From an uncultured Rubrobacteraceae bacterium (GTDB lineage Bacteria > Actinomycetota > Rubrobacteria > Rubrobacterales > Rubrobacteraceae), in assembly GCA_902806095.1 (NCBI GenBank), contig CADCVF010000053.1, forward strand, positions 1-64,000: DNA of 64,000 nt, read 5' to 3'. Below are positions 49,160-58,459 of the stretch, in pieces. A model generated the notes under the pieces. The model was not told where the DNA came from. It made no database searches and worked only from the letters and a program-made list of their open reading frames with translations. Numbering within the stretch: position 1 is the stretch's first letter; the number at the start of each line of letters is the position of its first letter. A program made the translations under genes and the position numbers.

Positions 49160-50248
49160 TCAGTTCATCAGCCACCTGTTGAATTCTTGCTCCACTGCTT
49201 CTCGGTTGTTATCCCACCACTCAGCGTTAAACGTAACGTTCACCTCTCGGTATGCCGTCGGCAGTTGAGAAGTCACTCGTGAATCTACTTTGGGGATCGA
49301 TTCTTTATTTATCGGTGCATATGGGATGAATTCGGAGAGCCGATGGTTGTTTTCAGCGGATGCGCAGTAGGCGATCAAGTCCATCGCCTGGTCTTTATTG
49401 GCCGTTCCTTTCGGCACTACCAGGTAGTCGGCAGTCTGTAGGTTCTGATTCCACTGAATCTTGACCGGAGTTCCCGCGTCAATCTCCTTCTGTACTCGTC
49501 CATTCCAAGCCGAGGCAAGTGTCACCTCCCCATCAGCGAGTTGCTGTTGTAACTGGCCACCGGTTTCCCACCAGAGGATTTGATCTTTGATAGTGTCGAG
49601 TTTATCGAGCGCCCGATCCACATCGAGGGGGTAAAGGTTCTCCGGCGGCACGTTGTCGCCCAACAATGCTACCTCCAGGGTTTCCCATGGGCTCTTACGC
49701 AAGCCGCGCCGTCCAGGGAACTTCTGGGTGTCGAAGAGGTCGGCCCAGGTGCTTGGAGTGCCGTCGATTTTCTCGGTGTTGTAAGCAAGGGTGTTGGCAT
49801 AGAGCATGCAGGCGATACGGTACCTGCTGGCGTACCCTTCCAGGATAGGCTCCTTGTCGATAACGGAGTAGTCGAGCGGCTCAAGTAGGTCTGCTGTACT
49901 CTGGAGCCCGAAGTCGTTGCTGACGTTTACCACATCCCAGACCACTTGGTCGTTCTCCACCATAGATTGGATTTTGGCGTAGTCAGTGGGCCAGTCCTGG
50001 CGAATTGTGGTACCGGTCTCATTGGAGTAGGGGTTGAGCCAAGCCTTTGTCTGCGCCCTCTGGTAAGAACTGCCAGAGCTTGCGAAGACCAATCCTTCGT
50101 CAGCAGAGCCGCCACCTTCGCCACCAGAACCGCCACCTCCGCACCCGCTAGTGCAGAGGAGCGTAGCCCCGGCCAGCCCTAGCCCGCTCACCTTTAGGAA
50201 CTCTTGGCGACTCAGCATCTTGCTAGTGAGTGTCTCCGAGTACTTCAT
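49160..50248 (-). CDS. ABC transporter extracellular solute-binding lipoprotein (spermidine/putrescine-type)
   Basis: Lipobox LLCTSGCGGGG; NPYSNETGTTIRQDWPTDYAKIQSMVENDQVVWDVVNV. Confidence 0.82.
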   Translation of the reverse strand: MKYSETLTSKMLSRQEFLKVSGLGLAGATLLCTSGCGGGGSGGEGGGSADEGLVFASSGSSYQRAQTKAWLNPYSNETGTTIRQDWPTDYAKIQSMVENDQVVWDVVNVSNDFGLQSTADLLEPLDYSVIDKEPILEGYASRYRIACMLYANTLAYNTEKIDGTPSTWADLFDTQKFPGRRGLRKSPWETLEVALLGDNVPPENLYPLDVDRALDKLDTIKDQILWWETGGQLQQQLADGEVTLASAWNGRVQKEIDAGTPVKIQWNQNLQTADYLVVPKGTANKDQAMDLIAYCASAENNHRLSEFIPYAPINKESIPKVDSRVTSQLPTAYREVNVTFNAEWWDNNREAVEQEFNRWLMN

Positions 50249-50380
50249 CGTTCCTGCCTTTCTTCGCTCTATGTTTTCGACACCACGTCTATGGGTTGCT
50301 CCGTGTTCACGTAATTCTGCCCTATTCATCGACCTTCCGAGAACGCGGCTTTCTCCTAGGCACTTTGGTGAACAAGGATG

Positions 50381-51679
50381 CTAGTCTGCCTGCTGACCTT
50401 CAGAGGCTGTCTCGGGACGCAGCCACAGCGAGACGTGGGCTGGCTGCATCGTATCTTTCACCACCCCCACTAATTCGTCGTTCAGCGCCTCCAGGTCCGT
50501 CTCGTCGCGCAGCTTCGTCGAGAACTCTTCGAGCGTCTTCGCAGCGTCGTACTTCCTGCGGTAGAAGCGCCTATCGATGAAAGAGTGGATACGTCGCCTC
50601 AGCGGGTTGAACATCGCCGCTATCAGGAGGGTGGATGCCACGACCGCAAGTGTGGACTGCTGGCCGCTGAGTAAGACGAAGATACGCTGTAATAGAAAGA
50701 TGCCCCCGAAGTACAGTGCGATAAGCGTAGCGGTGAGAGAACCGTAGACGAGGGTGCGGTTTATGACCACGTCTATGTCGTAGAGGCGATACTTGAGGAT
50801 GGCGATGCCGATTGCCGTCGGAAGGGCAATTACGCTCAGCCCGAAGAACACCCCCCAGATGTAGCCGCCAAGACTGGACGTACCGCCCAGCGCGCTTGGA
50901 AAACCTCCCACATACACCACCAGGAACATGGCGCAGGCATAAAGCAACCACTTGATCTGCTCGCGCTCGGTTGCATTCGCACGCCGGTAGCGAACGAACA
51001 GGGCCACCGCACACGCCATAGCCAGCGTCAGCAAGCCAACAATCCACACGCTGACCAGCCGCTCGACCGTGTCCTTTCCGAGTACGCCGATCGGGTTGTC
51101 GACCACCACATTGGTCGTGGTGGCCACGGTGATCTGTTGTGGAAGAGCCGCTAACAGTACAAAGAGCGCAGCCCAAGCGATGGCAGCTACACCAACCCAA
51201 CGCCAGCGTGGCGTTGGAGGCTGTCCGTTTGGAAACAACAGCAGGATGAATAGCAGCGGGAAGATCAGCAGCAGCCAGTTCCAATTGTTGAACCAGACCA
51301 TCAGCAGGATCGGCACCGTGGGCTCAGAAGATGACGGCGCAAAGCGCTCAATATAGCTCGTGATCGGCCCGCCCACCACATACAGACCCACCGGTACCAT
51401 CAGCACCCAGCCTAGGGTATTTCGTGGTTGGCGCGAGACGATCAGCGCGGCCACTATCGCAAATACCACCGGCGCTACGCCTGAAATCAACGCCTCACCG
51501 GCGAGATAGAGCGCGTTTCTCGAACCACCCTGCCCTAGCAGACCCACCCCAGACCAAATGATCGAAAGGCAGATCACAAGTCCGTACAGTGACCAGGCCA
51601 ACCAAACAGCAGTACGGCGGCTCATCCTACCGGCTCCTCGACGATCTTGTTCCCTTGACTGCTCCGTCACGACCCCCAC
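50381..51679 (-). CDS. Multi-TM sensor-like protein with truncated cytoplasmic region (no kinase catalytic domain visible)
   Basis: Multiple TM segments; YDIDVVINRTLVYGSLTATLIALYFGGIFLLQRIF and FNPLRRRIHSFIDRRFYRRKYDAAKTLEEFSTKLRDETDLEALNDEL. Confidence 0.75.
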   Translation of the reverse strand: MGVVTEQSREQDRRGAGRMSRRTAVWLAWSLYGLVICLSIIWSGVGLLGQGGSRNALYLAGEALISGVAPVVFAIVAALIVSRQPRNTLGWVLMVPVGLYVVGGPITSYIERFAPSSSEPTVPILLMVWFNNWNWLLLIFPLLFILLLFPNGQPPTPRWRWVGVAAIAWAALFVLLAALPQQITVATTTNVVVDNPIGVLGKDTVERLVSVWIVGLLTLAMACAVALFVRYRRANATEREQIKWLLYACAMFLVVYVGGFPSALGGTSSLGGYIWGVFFGLSVIALPTAIGIAILKYRLYDIDVVINRTLVYGSLTATLIALYFGGIFLLQRIFVLLSGQQSTLAVVASTLLIAAMFNPLRRRIHSFIDRRFYRRKYDAAKTLEEFSTKLRDETDLEALNDELVGVVKDTMQPAHVSLWLRPETASEGQQAD

Positions 51680-51774
51680 TCTACAGCAGTACCGTCTCCA
51701 AAGCGTTACGAGTATCGTTTTGTGAGCGGAGAAGACCCGATCCGTCTAAGGTTCTCCTAACGAGGAGACTAGCG

Positions 51775-51918
51775 ATGTATGCTTGCAACCTCGAAACCGG
51801 GTACGGATATTTCGAGGGGGTGCGCCCACCCGGCAGCGCAACCGCCCAACTCCACGACCCATCCCCGCCTTCCAATTCGCGAATTGACTCTAGCGACTGC
51901 CGGTTGGAGCAAGGATGA
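51775..51918 (+). repeat. Small-ORF/repeat element, copy 3 (47-aa ORF)
   Basis: GAGGAG then ATG; MYACNLETGYGYFEGVRPPGSATAQLHDPSPP... Confidence 0.62.
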
Positions 51919-51966
51919 GCGGGGCAGATAGTATGTCGTTTGCCCCGCTCGATCAGGTAGACGAGG

Positions 51967-52269
51967 TTAAGCCATAAGCTCGTCTACATCGTGGTCGTAG
52001 CGATCCTCGACGCTCGGGCTGATGCGTCCCGTCCTCATAGCCCACAGCCGGTAGCCGATCCTGCCCTCGCGGAAGGATGCCACGCGGGTGGAGGACCCGT
52101 TGGAGGGATCGCCTGCGTAGAGAGCGTACGCGGAATCGGGGTCCTCGACCTCGACCGCGTAGCCGCCAGCGGCTATCCCCGTGAGAAAATCGCCGTGCCG
52201 ACTGACGGGGTGAGTGAGGCGTCGTCCTCGATGCGGCACAGCACGTACGCTACACTGGTGGTGTCCATA
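51967..52269 (-). pseudogene. Hypothetical protein with apparent frameshift
   Basis: AAGGAG-preceded ATG at 52269 gives MDTTSVAYVLCRIEDDASLTPSVGTAIFSRG*; one-nt shift continues IAAGGYAVEVEDPDSAYALYAGDPSNG... Confidence 0.45.
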
Positions 52270-52371
52270 AGCAGCTCCTTATGGGCCGGGCCTCGGGGTG
52301 CGACCAACACCGCCGGGGCCATCTCTTTATGACACCTAAATTCTCTCATATTCTGGTTGATATGTCAACAA

Positions 52372-52611
52372 AAAGTAGGTAAAATGTTGGTTATTATGGA
52401 GAGATTCATAGAGGTAGACGGGGCGAAGTTGAGGGCGCTTCGGAGGCGCAGGATGCTCAGCCTCCGTGAACTGGAACAGCTAAGCGGCGTGGCGTTCGAC
52501 AACATCAACAAGCTGGAGAACGAGAAGCGGCGTGCCCAACCGCGCACGCTCCGCAAGCTGGCCGTAGCCCTCGGGGTAGAACCCCACGAACTGATGAAGG
52601 GAGAGGAGTAG
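52372..52611 (+). CDS. XRE-family helix-turn-helix regulator
   Basis: LRALRRRRMLSLRELEQLSGVAFDNINKLENEKRRAQPRTLRKLAVALGV; exact start uncertain. Confidence 0.87.
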   Translation, partial: KVGKMLVIMERFIEVDGAKLRALRRRRMLSLRELEQLSGVAFDNINKLENEKRRAQPRTLRKLAVALGVEPHELMKGEE

Positions 52612-52613
52612 AG

Positions 52614-53732
52614 ATGCCCGCAAAAGGCGACGGTATCACGAAGCGCAGGGATGGCCGGTATATGGCCCGCTACACCATCGAGACGCCGGAAGGACCGAAG
52701 CGCAAGACAATCTATGGCCGGAAGTACAAGGAAGTCGAGAAGAAGCTCGCCGAGGCGCGTGGCGATGCGGCGAGGGGCCTCGTCTTCGATGCGGATAACC
52801 TCAAACTCGAGGAGTACCTGGATCGGTGGCTGACGGACAGCGTGGCCGATACGGTCAGGCCGACCACCTTCGAGCGGTACGAACAGATAGTCCGAGTGCA
52901 TATACGCCCTACCCTCGGCAACCTCAAGCTCAAGAACGTGACGCCTGCCCACGTGCGCGGCCTCTACCGCGAGAAGCTAGAAGTCGGGCTTTCGCCACGC
53001 ACAGTTCAGTATATCCACGTCACCCTCCACAAGGCTCTCAAGCAAGCCGTCGCCGATGGCCTCATCCCGCGCAACGCCACTGAAGCGGTTAAGCCACCAC
53101 AGGTCAGGAAGGAGGAGATACGACCTCTGTCTGCAGAGCAGGTGAAGATATTGTTTGAGGCCGTGCAGGGCGACAGGCTCGAAGCCCTCTACGTCCTTGC
53201 CGTCCACACCGGGCTGCGCCAGGGCGAGTTGCTCGGCCTCAAGTGGGGCGACGTTGATCTTGAGGCCGGGACGTTACAGGTGCGGCGCACGCTTACCACC
53301 GCGAAGGGTGGCCCGGTGCTCAGGGCTCCGAAGACCAAAGCCAGTCGTCGCACCGTGAAGCTCTCTCCGACGGCCCTGGAAACTCTCAGAAACCATCTGA
53401 TGCGCCAGCTTGGGGAGATAGACCAGGCGGGTGATCTGTGGCGTGAGAACGGCCTCATATTCGCCTCTGAGTCAGGAGAGCCACTTGACCGTCGCTACAT
53501 CACTACGCACCGTTTCAAGCCCTTGCTGAAGCGGGCGGGGCTGCCGCAGATACGCTATCACGACCTGCGGCACACGTGCGCGACACTGCTGCTTACGAAG
53601 AACGTCAACCCAAAGGTAGTGTCCGAGATGCTCGGGCACGCCACCATAGCGATCATCCTCGACACCTACTCGCACGTCCTGCCCAACATGCAAGAGCGCG
53701 CCGCCGCTGCGATGGAGGACGCCCTTACCTAG
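52614..53732 (+). CDS. Tyrosine-type site-specific integrase
   Basis: HTGLRQGELLGLKWGDVD, HDLRHTCATLLLTKNVNPKVVSEMLGHATIAIILDTYSHV. Confidence 0.95.
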   Translation: MPAKGDGITKRRDGRYMARYTIETPEGPKRKTIYGRKYKEVEKKLAEARGDAARGLVFDADNLKLEEYLDRWLTDSVADTVRPTTFERYEQIVRVHIRPTLGNLKLKNVTPAHVRGLYREKLEVGLSPRTVQYIHVTLHKALKQAVADGLIPRNATEAVKPPQVRKEEIRPLSAEQVKILFEAVQGDRLEALYVLAVHTGLRQGELLGLKWGDVDLEAGTLQVRRTLTTAKGGPVLRAPKTKASRRTVKLSPTALETLRNHLMRQLGEIDQAGDLWRENGLIFASESGEPLDRRYITTHRFKPLLKRAGLPQIRYHDLRHTCATLLLTKNVNPKVVSEMLGHATIAIILDTYSHVLPNMQERAAAAMEDALT

Positions 53733-53757
53733 AGCGCGGTGGTGTCAAAGTGGTGTC

Positions 53758-53790
53758 AAAAGCGCCCGGTGCGATCACCGGGCGCTTTTC
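53758..53790 (+). terminator. Rho-independent terminator after integrase
   Basis: AGCGCCCGGTG-cgat-CACCGGGCGCT followed by TTT. Confidence 0.85.
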
Positions 53791-53833
53791 ATACGGCGGT
53801 CCTTTTATGCTGCTTTTGCAGGACTTTTAGAGG

Positions 53834-53919
53834 TACCGGAGGTCGGGCTCGAACCGACACGGTGCTTTCGCACCACCGGATTTTGAGTCCGGCGCGTCTA
53901 CCAATTCCGCCACTCCGGC
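53834..53919 (-). tRNA. tRNA-Leu (anticodon CAA)
   Basis: Minus strand GCCGGAGTGGCGGAATTGGTAGACGCGCCGGACTCAAAATCCGGTGGTGCGAAAGCACCGTGTCGGTTCGAGCCCGACCTCCGGTA; long variable arm, anticodon loop CTCAAAA. Confidence 0.95.
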
Positions 53920-54077
53920 TTGGAGAACCGCGACATTATACCAATGTACAAAGCTCCCAAGACTTCGCAGTAGGGCTCGCTTGACAAGGAGGAGCATGAA
54001 TACTCATAATGCTGGCCTCAATAGTCTTTACGGCACTCTACTCGGGCGGGTCAGCGATCCGGCTACAAGGAGGTAAC

Positions 54078-55328
54078 TTGTCGGGATTACGTCGGGTGAT
54101 AAGTCTTGTGGTACTGGGCATGGTAGCGGCCCTGGTCGCCGGTTGCGGCGGTGGTGGAGATCAGGGCGGCGGGGGTAGCGGTGGAGGCCAGACGGTAAAG
54201 ATAGTCAGCGACCTGCCGCTGCAGGGCGCGAACCGCTTTCAGAGCACCACGATGGTCAACGCCATAGAGATGGCCATAGATGAGCGCAATGGCAAGGCCG
54301 GGAACGTCAACATCGAGTACGAGTCGCAGGACAATGCCACGGCCCAGGCCGGCCAGTGGGACGAGGCCAAGTGCGCCGAGAATGCCCAGACCGCCGCCCA
54401 GGACGAGGAGATAGTCGGCTGGATCGGCCCGTTCAACTCCGGTTGCGCGGTGGTCGAGATCCCCATCCTCAACGAGGCTGGACTGGGCATGATCAGCCCG
54501 GCCAACACCTACATCGGCCTGACCAAGCCAGGTGGTGAGCCCGACGAGCCGGAGAAGTACTATCCGACGGGCGAGCGCAACTACACCCGCGTAATCGTGG
54601 CCGACGACGAACAGGGCCAGGCTGGCGCCCTCCTGATGGAGGAGGAAGGCGTCGAGTCCGTTTACATCCTCGACGACAAGGAGACCTACGGAAAGGGCCT
54701 CGCCGATCAGGTCCAGCAGAGCGCCGATGAACTCGGTATACAGGTCATAGGCCGCGAGGGCGTCGACACCACAGCGGCCAACTTCCGTTCGGTGATGAAC
54801 AAGATCGCCCGGGAAGACCCCGACGCCATCTACTTCGGTGGCATCATAGAGAACAACGCCGCCCAGCTCGTCAAGGACAAGCTCGGGGCCGGTATGAGTA
54901 ACGACGACGTCCTCTTTATCGGTCCCGACGGCATCTTCCTCGACGAATTCCTCTCCCAGGGTGGAGAGGCTGCAGAGGGCGCCTACATCACCTTCGGAGG
55001 ACTGCCTGAGAGCGAGCTCTCCGACAAGGGTCAGCAGTTCGTCCAGGAATACGAGAGCCGCTACGACGATGAGGTCCAACCCTACACCGCCTACGCTTAC
55101 GAGGCGGCCAACGTGATGCTCGATGCCATAGAGCGGGCCTCCAAGAAGGGCGAGGTCACCCGCGAGACGGTGCTGAAGGAGATCTTCGCCACCGAGGATT
55201 ACAGCGGCGTCCTCGGCACGTGGAGCTTCGACGAGGACGGCGACACGACCCTTACGGAGCTCTCGGTCCAACGGGTCGAGAACGGTGAGTTCGAGTACCA
55301 GCGCACCATCGATGCCGGCGAGATGTAG
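54078..55328 (+). CDS. livK: Branched-chain amino acid ABC transporter substrate-binding protein
   Basis: AAGGAGG then TTG; lipobox LVAGCGGGG; periplasmic binding fold; followed by livHMGF. Confidence 0.9.
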   Translation: MSGLRRVISLVVLGMVAALVAGCGGGGDQGGGGSGGGQTVKIVSDLPLQGANRFQSTTMVNAIEMAIDERNGKAGNVNIEYESQDNATAQAGQWDEAKCAENAQTAAQDEEIVGWIGPFNSGCAVVEIPILNEAGLGMISPANTYIGLTKPGGEPDEPEKYYPTGERNYTRVIVADDEQGQAGALLMEEEGVESVYILDDKETYGKGLADQVQQSADELGIQVIGREGVDTTAANFRSVMNKIAREDPDAIYFGGIIENNAAQLVKDKLGAGMSNDDVLFIGPDGIFLDEFLSQGGEAAEGAYITFGGLPESELSDKGQQFVQEYESRYDDEVQPYTAYAYEAANVMLDAIERASKKGEVTRETVLKEIFATEDYSGVLGTWSFDEDGDTTLTELSVQRVENGEFEYQRTIDAGEM

Positions 55329-55401
55329 CGCGTCGCCAGGAACGACCATCGAACGGGGACCGGATCTTCTCCGGTCCCCCGTTCCGGAGTGAGGACCTTG
55401 G

Positions 55402-56487
55402 ATGACCACGGGTGAGGCCACCAAGACCCGTTCGGCGGCCGTGATCGATGGCATAAAGTCATCGACCTGGTCGTCCCGTATCGCGGTCGCGCTCACGGCG
55501 TTCCTGCTCGTCATGCTCCTGGTGCGGGCCGTCCAGGAACCGGCGCTTTTTACCTCCCAGCTCCTCATCGGCCTGACCAACGGCGCGATCCTGTCGCTCA
55601 TAGCACTGGGTTACACGCTCGTCTACGGGATCATCGAGCTGATCAACTTCGCCCACGGCGACAACTTCATGATCGGCTCCTTCGTCGGATTGACCGTACT
55701 TTCCGGCACGATCTTCGGCCTTGGACTCTTCGCTCCCATCACGATCAACTCGGGAGCCCCCCTGAGGATCCTCGGCGTCCTGATAGCCCTCTTCGTCGCG
55801 ATGGCGGCCTGCGGCCTCCTGAACGTCGGGATCGAGCGGGTGGCGTACAAGCCCTTGCGCAACGCGCCGCGGCTGGCCGTCCTGATTACCGCCATCGGCA
55901 TGTCCTTTATCCTGCAGAACGTGGGGCTCGTGTGGAAGGGGCCGATCCAGGTGCCTTTCCCCGAGCTCATCTCCAGCGCCAATATCCTGCCTAGCGACGC
56001 GATCATCTTCCGGTGGAAGGACCTCTTCGTGGTCCTGGTTACCGTGCCGCTGCTCGTCGCCCTCTCCTACTTCATCGGCAGCACGAAGCAGGGGAAGGCG
56101 ATGCGGGCCGTTGCCCAGGACAAGGACGCTGCCGCGATGGTCGGTATCAACGTCAACCGCACCATCTCGATAACGTTCCTGCTCGGAGGCATCCTGGCCG
56201 GAGCCTCGGGCGTGATGTACGGTCTCTTCAACGGCATTACCATCTTCAATGTAGGCTTTACCCAGGGACTCTACGCGTTCACAGCAGCCGTCCTTGGCGG
56301 TATAGGGAACCTCACTGGTGCTGTGGTCGGCGGGCTCCTCATCGGGGTAATCAGCGCGATGTCCGACCAGTACATAGGAACCAGTTGGACGCCGATAGTG
56401 ATCTTCAGCGTCCTGATCCTGGTGCTCGTCTTCAGGCCCCGCGGCCTGCTCGGCGATCGCTCGGCGGTGCAGGGAGGGGGCGAATAG
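55402..56487 (+). CDS. livH: Branched-chain amino acid ABC transporter permease LivH
   Basis: GLTNGAILSLIALGYTLVYGIIELINFAHGD. Confidence 0.93.
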   Translation: MTTGEATKTRSAAVIDGIKSSTWSSRIAVALTAFLLVMLLVRAVQEPALFTSQLLIGLTNGAILSLIALGYTLVYGIIELINFAHGDNFMIGSFVGLTVLSGTIFGLGLFAPITINSGAPLRILGVLIALFVAMAACGLLNVGIERVAYKPLRNAPRLAVLITAIGMSFILQNVGLVWKGPIQVPFPELISSANILPSDAIIFRWKDLFVVLVTVPLLVALSYFIGSTKQGKAMRAVAQDKDAAAMVGINVNRTISITFLLGGILAGASGVMYGLFNGITIFNVGFTQGLYAFTAAVLGGIGNLTGAVVGGLLIGVISAMSDQYIGTSWTPIVIFSVLILVLVFRPRGLLGDRSAVQGGGE

Positions 56488-56489
56488 TA

Positions 56490-57671
56490 ATGGAGCGGCT
56501 CAGGAAGTTCGCGCTCCCGGCGATCCTGATCGTGGTCGCGTTCCTGTTCCCGCCCATCAACGCGTTCCTGGAGAGCACGGTCGATGTAAACCTGATGTAC
56601 CCGGCGATAATCGTCGCCGTCTACGTCATGCTTGCCCTCGGCCTGAACATCGTTGTCGGATTCGCGGGCCTCCTCGACCTTGGCTTCGTGGCTTTCTACG
56701 CCCTCGGCGCCTACGTAGTCGGCTGGCTAGCTTCGTCCCACTTCAGGCAGGTCAGCATCTCCTTCGGTTCGACCGCGACCTCCCTGACAGGGGGCGAACT
56801 CCCTGGCATACACCTCTCGTTCTGGCTGATCCTGATTATCGCGGGGGCTTTCACCGGCCTGTGCGGCATGATCATCGGCGCCCCTACCCTCAGGTTGCGC
56901 GGGGATTACCTGGCGATAGTGACCCTTGGCTTCGGGGAGATCATCCCGCGCTTCTTCCAGAACGCCGGAGATCTCTGGGGCTTCAACCTGACCAACGGCA
57001 CAATCGGCATCAAGGCCATAGACTCGCCAGGTTTCCCGTTCCTGCCCGAGTCTATGATCGCCTGGCAGCGCTTCGGTACGTTGGACCTGAACCCGTGGTA
57101 CTACACGATTTTGGTCCTGGTTCTCATCACCGTCTACGTGAACATACGTCTCAGGGACTCCAAGCTCGGGCGGGCCTGGATCTCCGTGCGCGAGGACGAG
57201 ACGGCGGCAGCCGCGATGGGCATCAACCCGGTGACGACCAAGCTGTGGGCCTACGCCATGGGGGCTGTTTTCGGAGGCCTGGCAGGCGCTTACTACGGGG
57301 CGTTCATAAAGAACATCTTCCCGACGAGCTTCTCGTTCAACATCTCCATCCTGATACTTTGCATGGTTATCCTGGGCGGTATGGGAAGCATCTACGGTGT
57401 GATCCTTGGCGCGGTCGCCTTGCAGGGCCTCAACTTCTACCTGCTCCCGCAGTTAAACGAGTGGGTCCACGCCATGGGCGACGCGGTCGGGAGTCCGGCC
57501 CTCAGCGGCTTGGACCTCCCGAAGTATAACTTCTTCCTATTTGGCATCATCCTGGTATTGATGATGCTCCTTAGACCGGAGGGGATCATCCCCAACCGCC
57601 AGCGGGCGGAGGAGCTGCACGACGAGGATGCCACGACCGGCGATGCGATGAGTGGGCGGGCCCGTGCCTGA
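56490..57671 (+). CDS. livM: Branched-chain amino acid ABC transporter permease LivM
   Basis: ALGLNIVVGFAGLLDLGFVAFYALGAY, LRLRGDYLAIVTLGFGEI. Confidence 0.93.
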   Translation: MERLRKFALPAILIVVAFLFPPINAFLESTVDVNLMYPAIIVAVYVMLALGLNIVVGFAGLLDLGFVAFYALGAYVVGWLASSHFRQVSISFGSTATSLTGGELPGIHLSFWLILIIAGAFTGLCGMIIGAPTLRLRGDYLAIVTLGFGEIIPRFFQNAGDLWGFNLTNGTIGIKAIDSPGFPFLPESMIAWQRFGTLDLNPWYYTILVLVLITVYVNIRLRDSKLGRAWISVREDETAAAAMGINPVTTKLWAYAMGAVFGGLAGAYYGAFIKNIFPTSFSFNISILILCMVILGGMGSIYGVILGAVALQGLNFYLLPQLNEWVHAMGDAVGSPALSGLDLPKYNFFLFGIILVLMMLLRPEGIIPNRQRAEELHDEDATTGDAMSGRARA

Positions 57672-58458
57672 GACGGAGAACGGCCCCGCCTCGAACATAC
57701 TCGATGCCCGCGGCATCACCAAGGTATTCGGCGGGCTCGTGGCGGTCAGTTCCGTGGACTTCGACATCCCAGAGCTTTCCATCGTCAGCCTGATCGGGCC
57801 CAACGGCGCCGGTAAGACCACGTTCTTCAACATGGTGAGCGGGCTCTACGAGGTCTCCTCGGGTAACTTCACCTTTCTAGGCCGCGACATAACGCGCTAC
57901 GGAGCCCACCGCAGGGCCCAGATGGGTATCGGTCGCACCTTCCAGAACATCCGGCTCTTCGGCACCATGAGCGCGCTGGACAACGTGCTCGCCGGGATGC
58001 ACACGCGTCTTAAAGGAAGCATCGTCGGTGCCATATTCAACACGCCGGGATCGCGTCGCGAGGAACGCGAAGCCCGCGAGAGGGCCGCGGAGCTACTGGA
58101 CTTCGCCGGCATACAGGGACGAGAGGTGTTCGCAAAGAACCTCTCTTACGGGGACCAGCGGAGGCTAGAGATAGCCAGGGCCCTGGCCTCCGAGCCGAAG
58201 CTCCTGCTGCTGGACGAGCCGACGGCCGGGATGAACCCGCAAGAGACGGCGCGCCTGACGGAGCTCATCGGCAGGTTAAGGGAGGAGCGGGGGATAGCCG
58301 TGCTGCTCATCGAGCACGAGATGCGCGTCGTCATGAGCATCTCCGACAGGGTGACGGTGCTGGATCACGGGGAGAAGATCTCCGAGGGTTCACCATCCGA
58401 GGTGCGCCAGGACCCGAAGGTGATAGAAGCCTACCTCGGAACAGCCAGGACGGGCTAG
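57652..58458 (+). CDS. livG: Branched-chain amino acid ABC transporter ATPase LivG
   Basis: GPNGAGKTTFFNMVSG, LSYGDQRRLEIARAL, LLLDEPTAGMNPQE. Confidence 0.93.
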   Translation: MGGPVPETENGPASNILDARGITKVFGGLVAVSSVDFDIPELSIVSLIGPNGAGKTTFFNMVSGLYEVSSGNFTFLGRDITRYGAHRRAQMGIGRTFQNIRLFGTMSALDNVLAGMHTRLKGSIVGAIFNTPGSRREEREARERAAELLDFAGIQGREVFAKNLSYGDQRRLEIARALASEPKLLLLDEPTAGMNPQETARLTELIGRLREERGIAVLLIEHEMRVVMSISDRVTVLDHGEKISEGSPSEVRQDPKVIEAYLGTARTG

Positions 58459-58459
58459 C

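Noticed and set aside
54087-55601. 504-aa minus-strand ORF opposite livK
   Set aside because: Antisense shadow of a clear substrate-binding protein gene.
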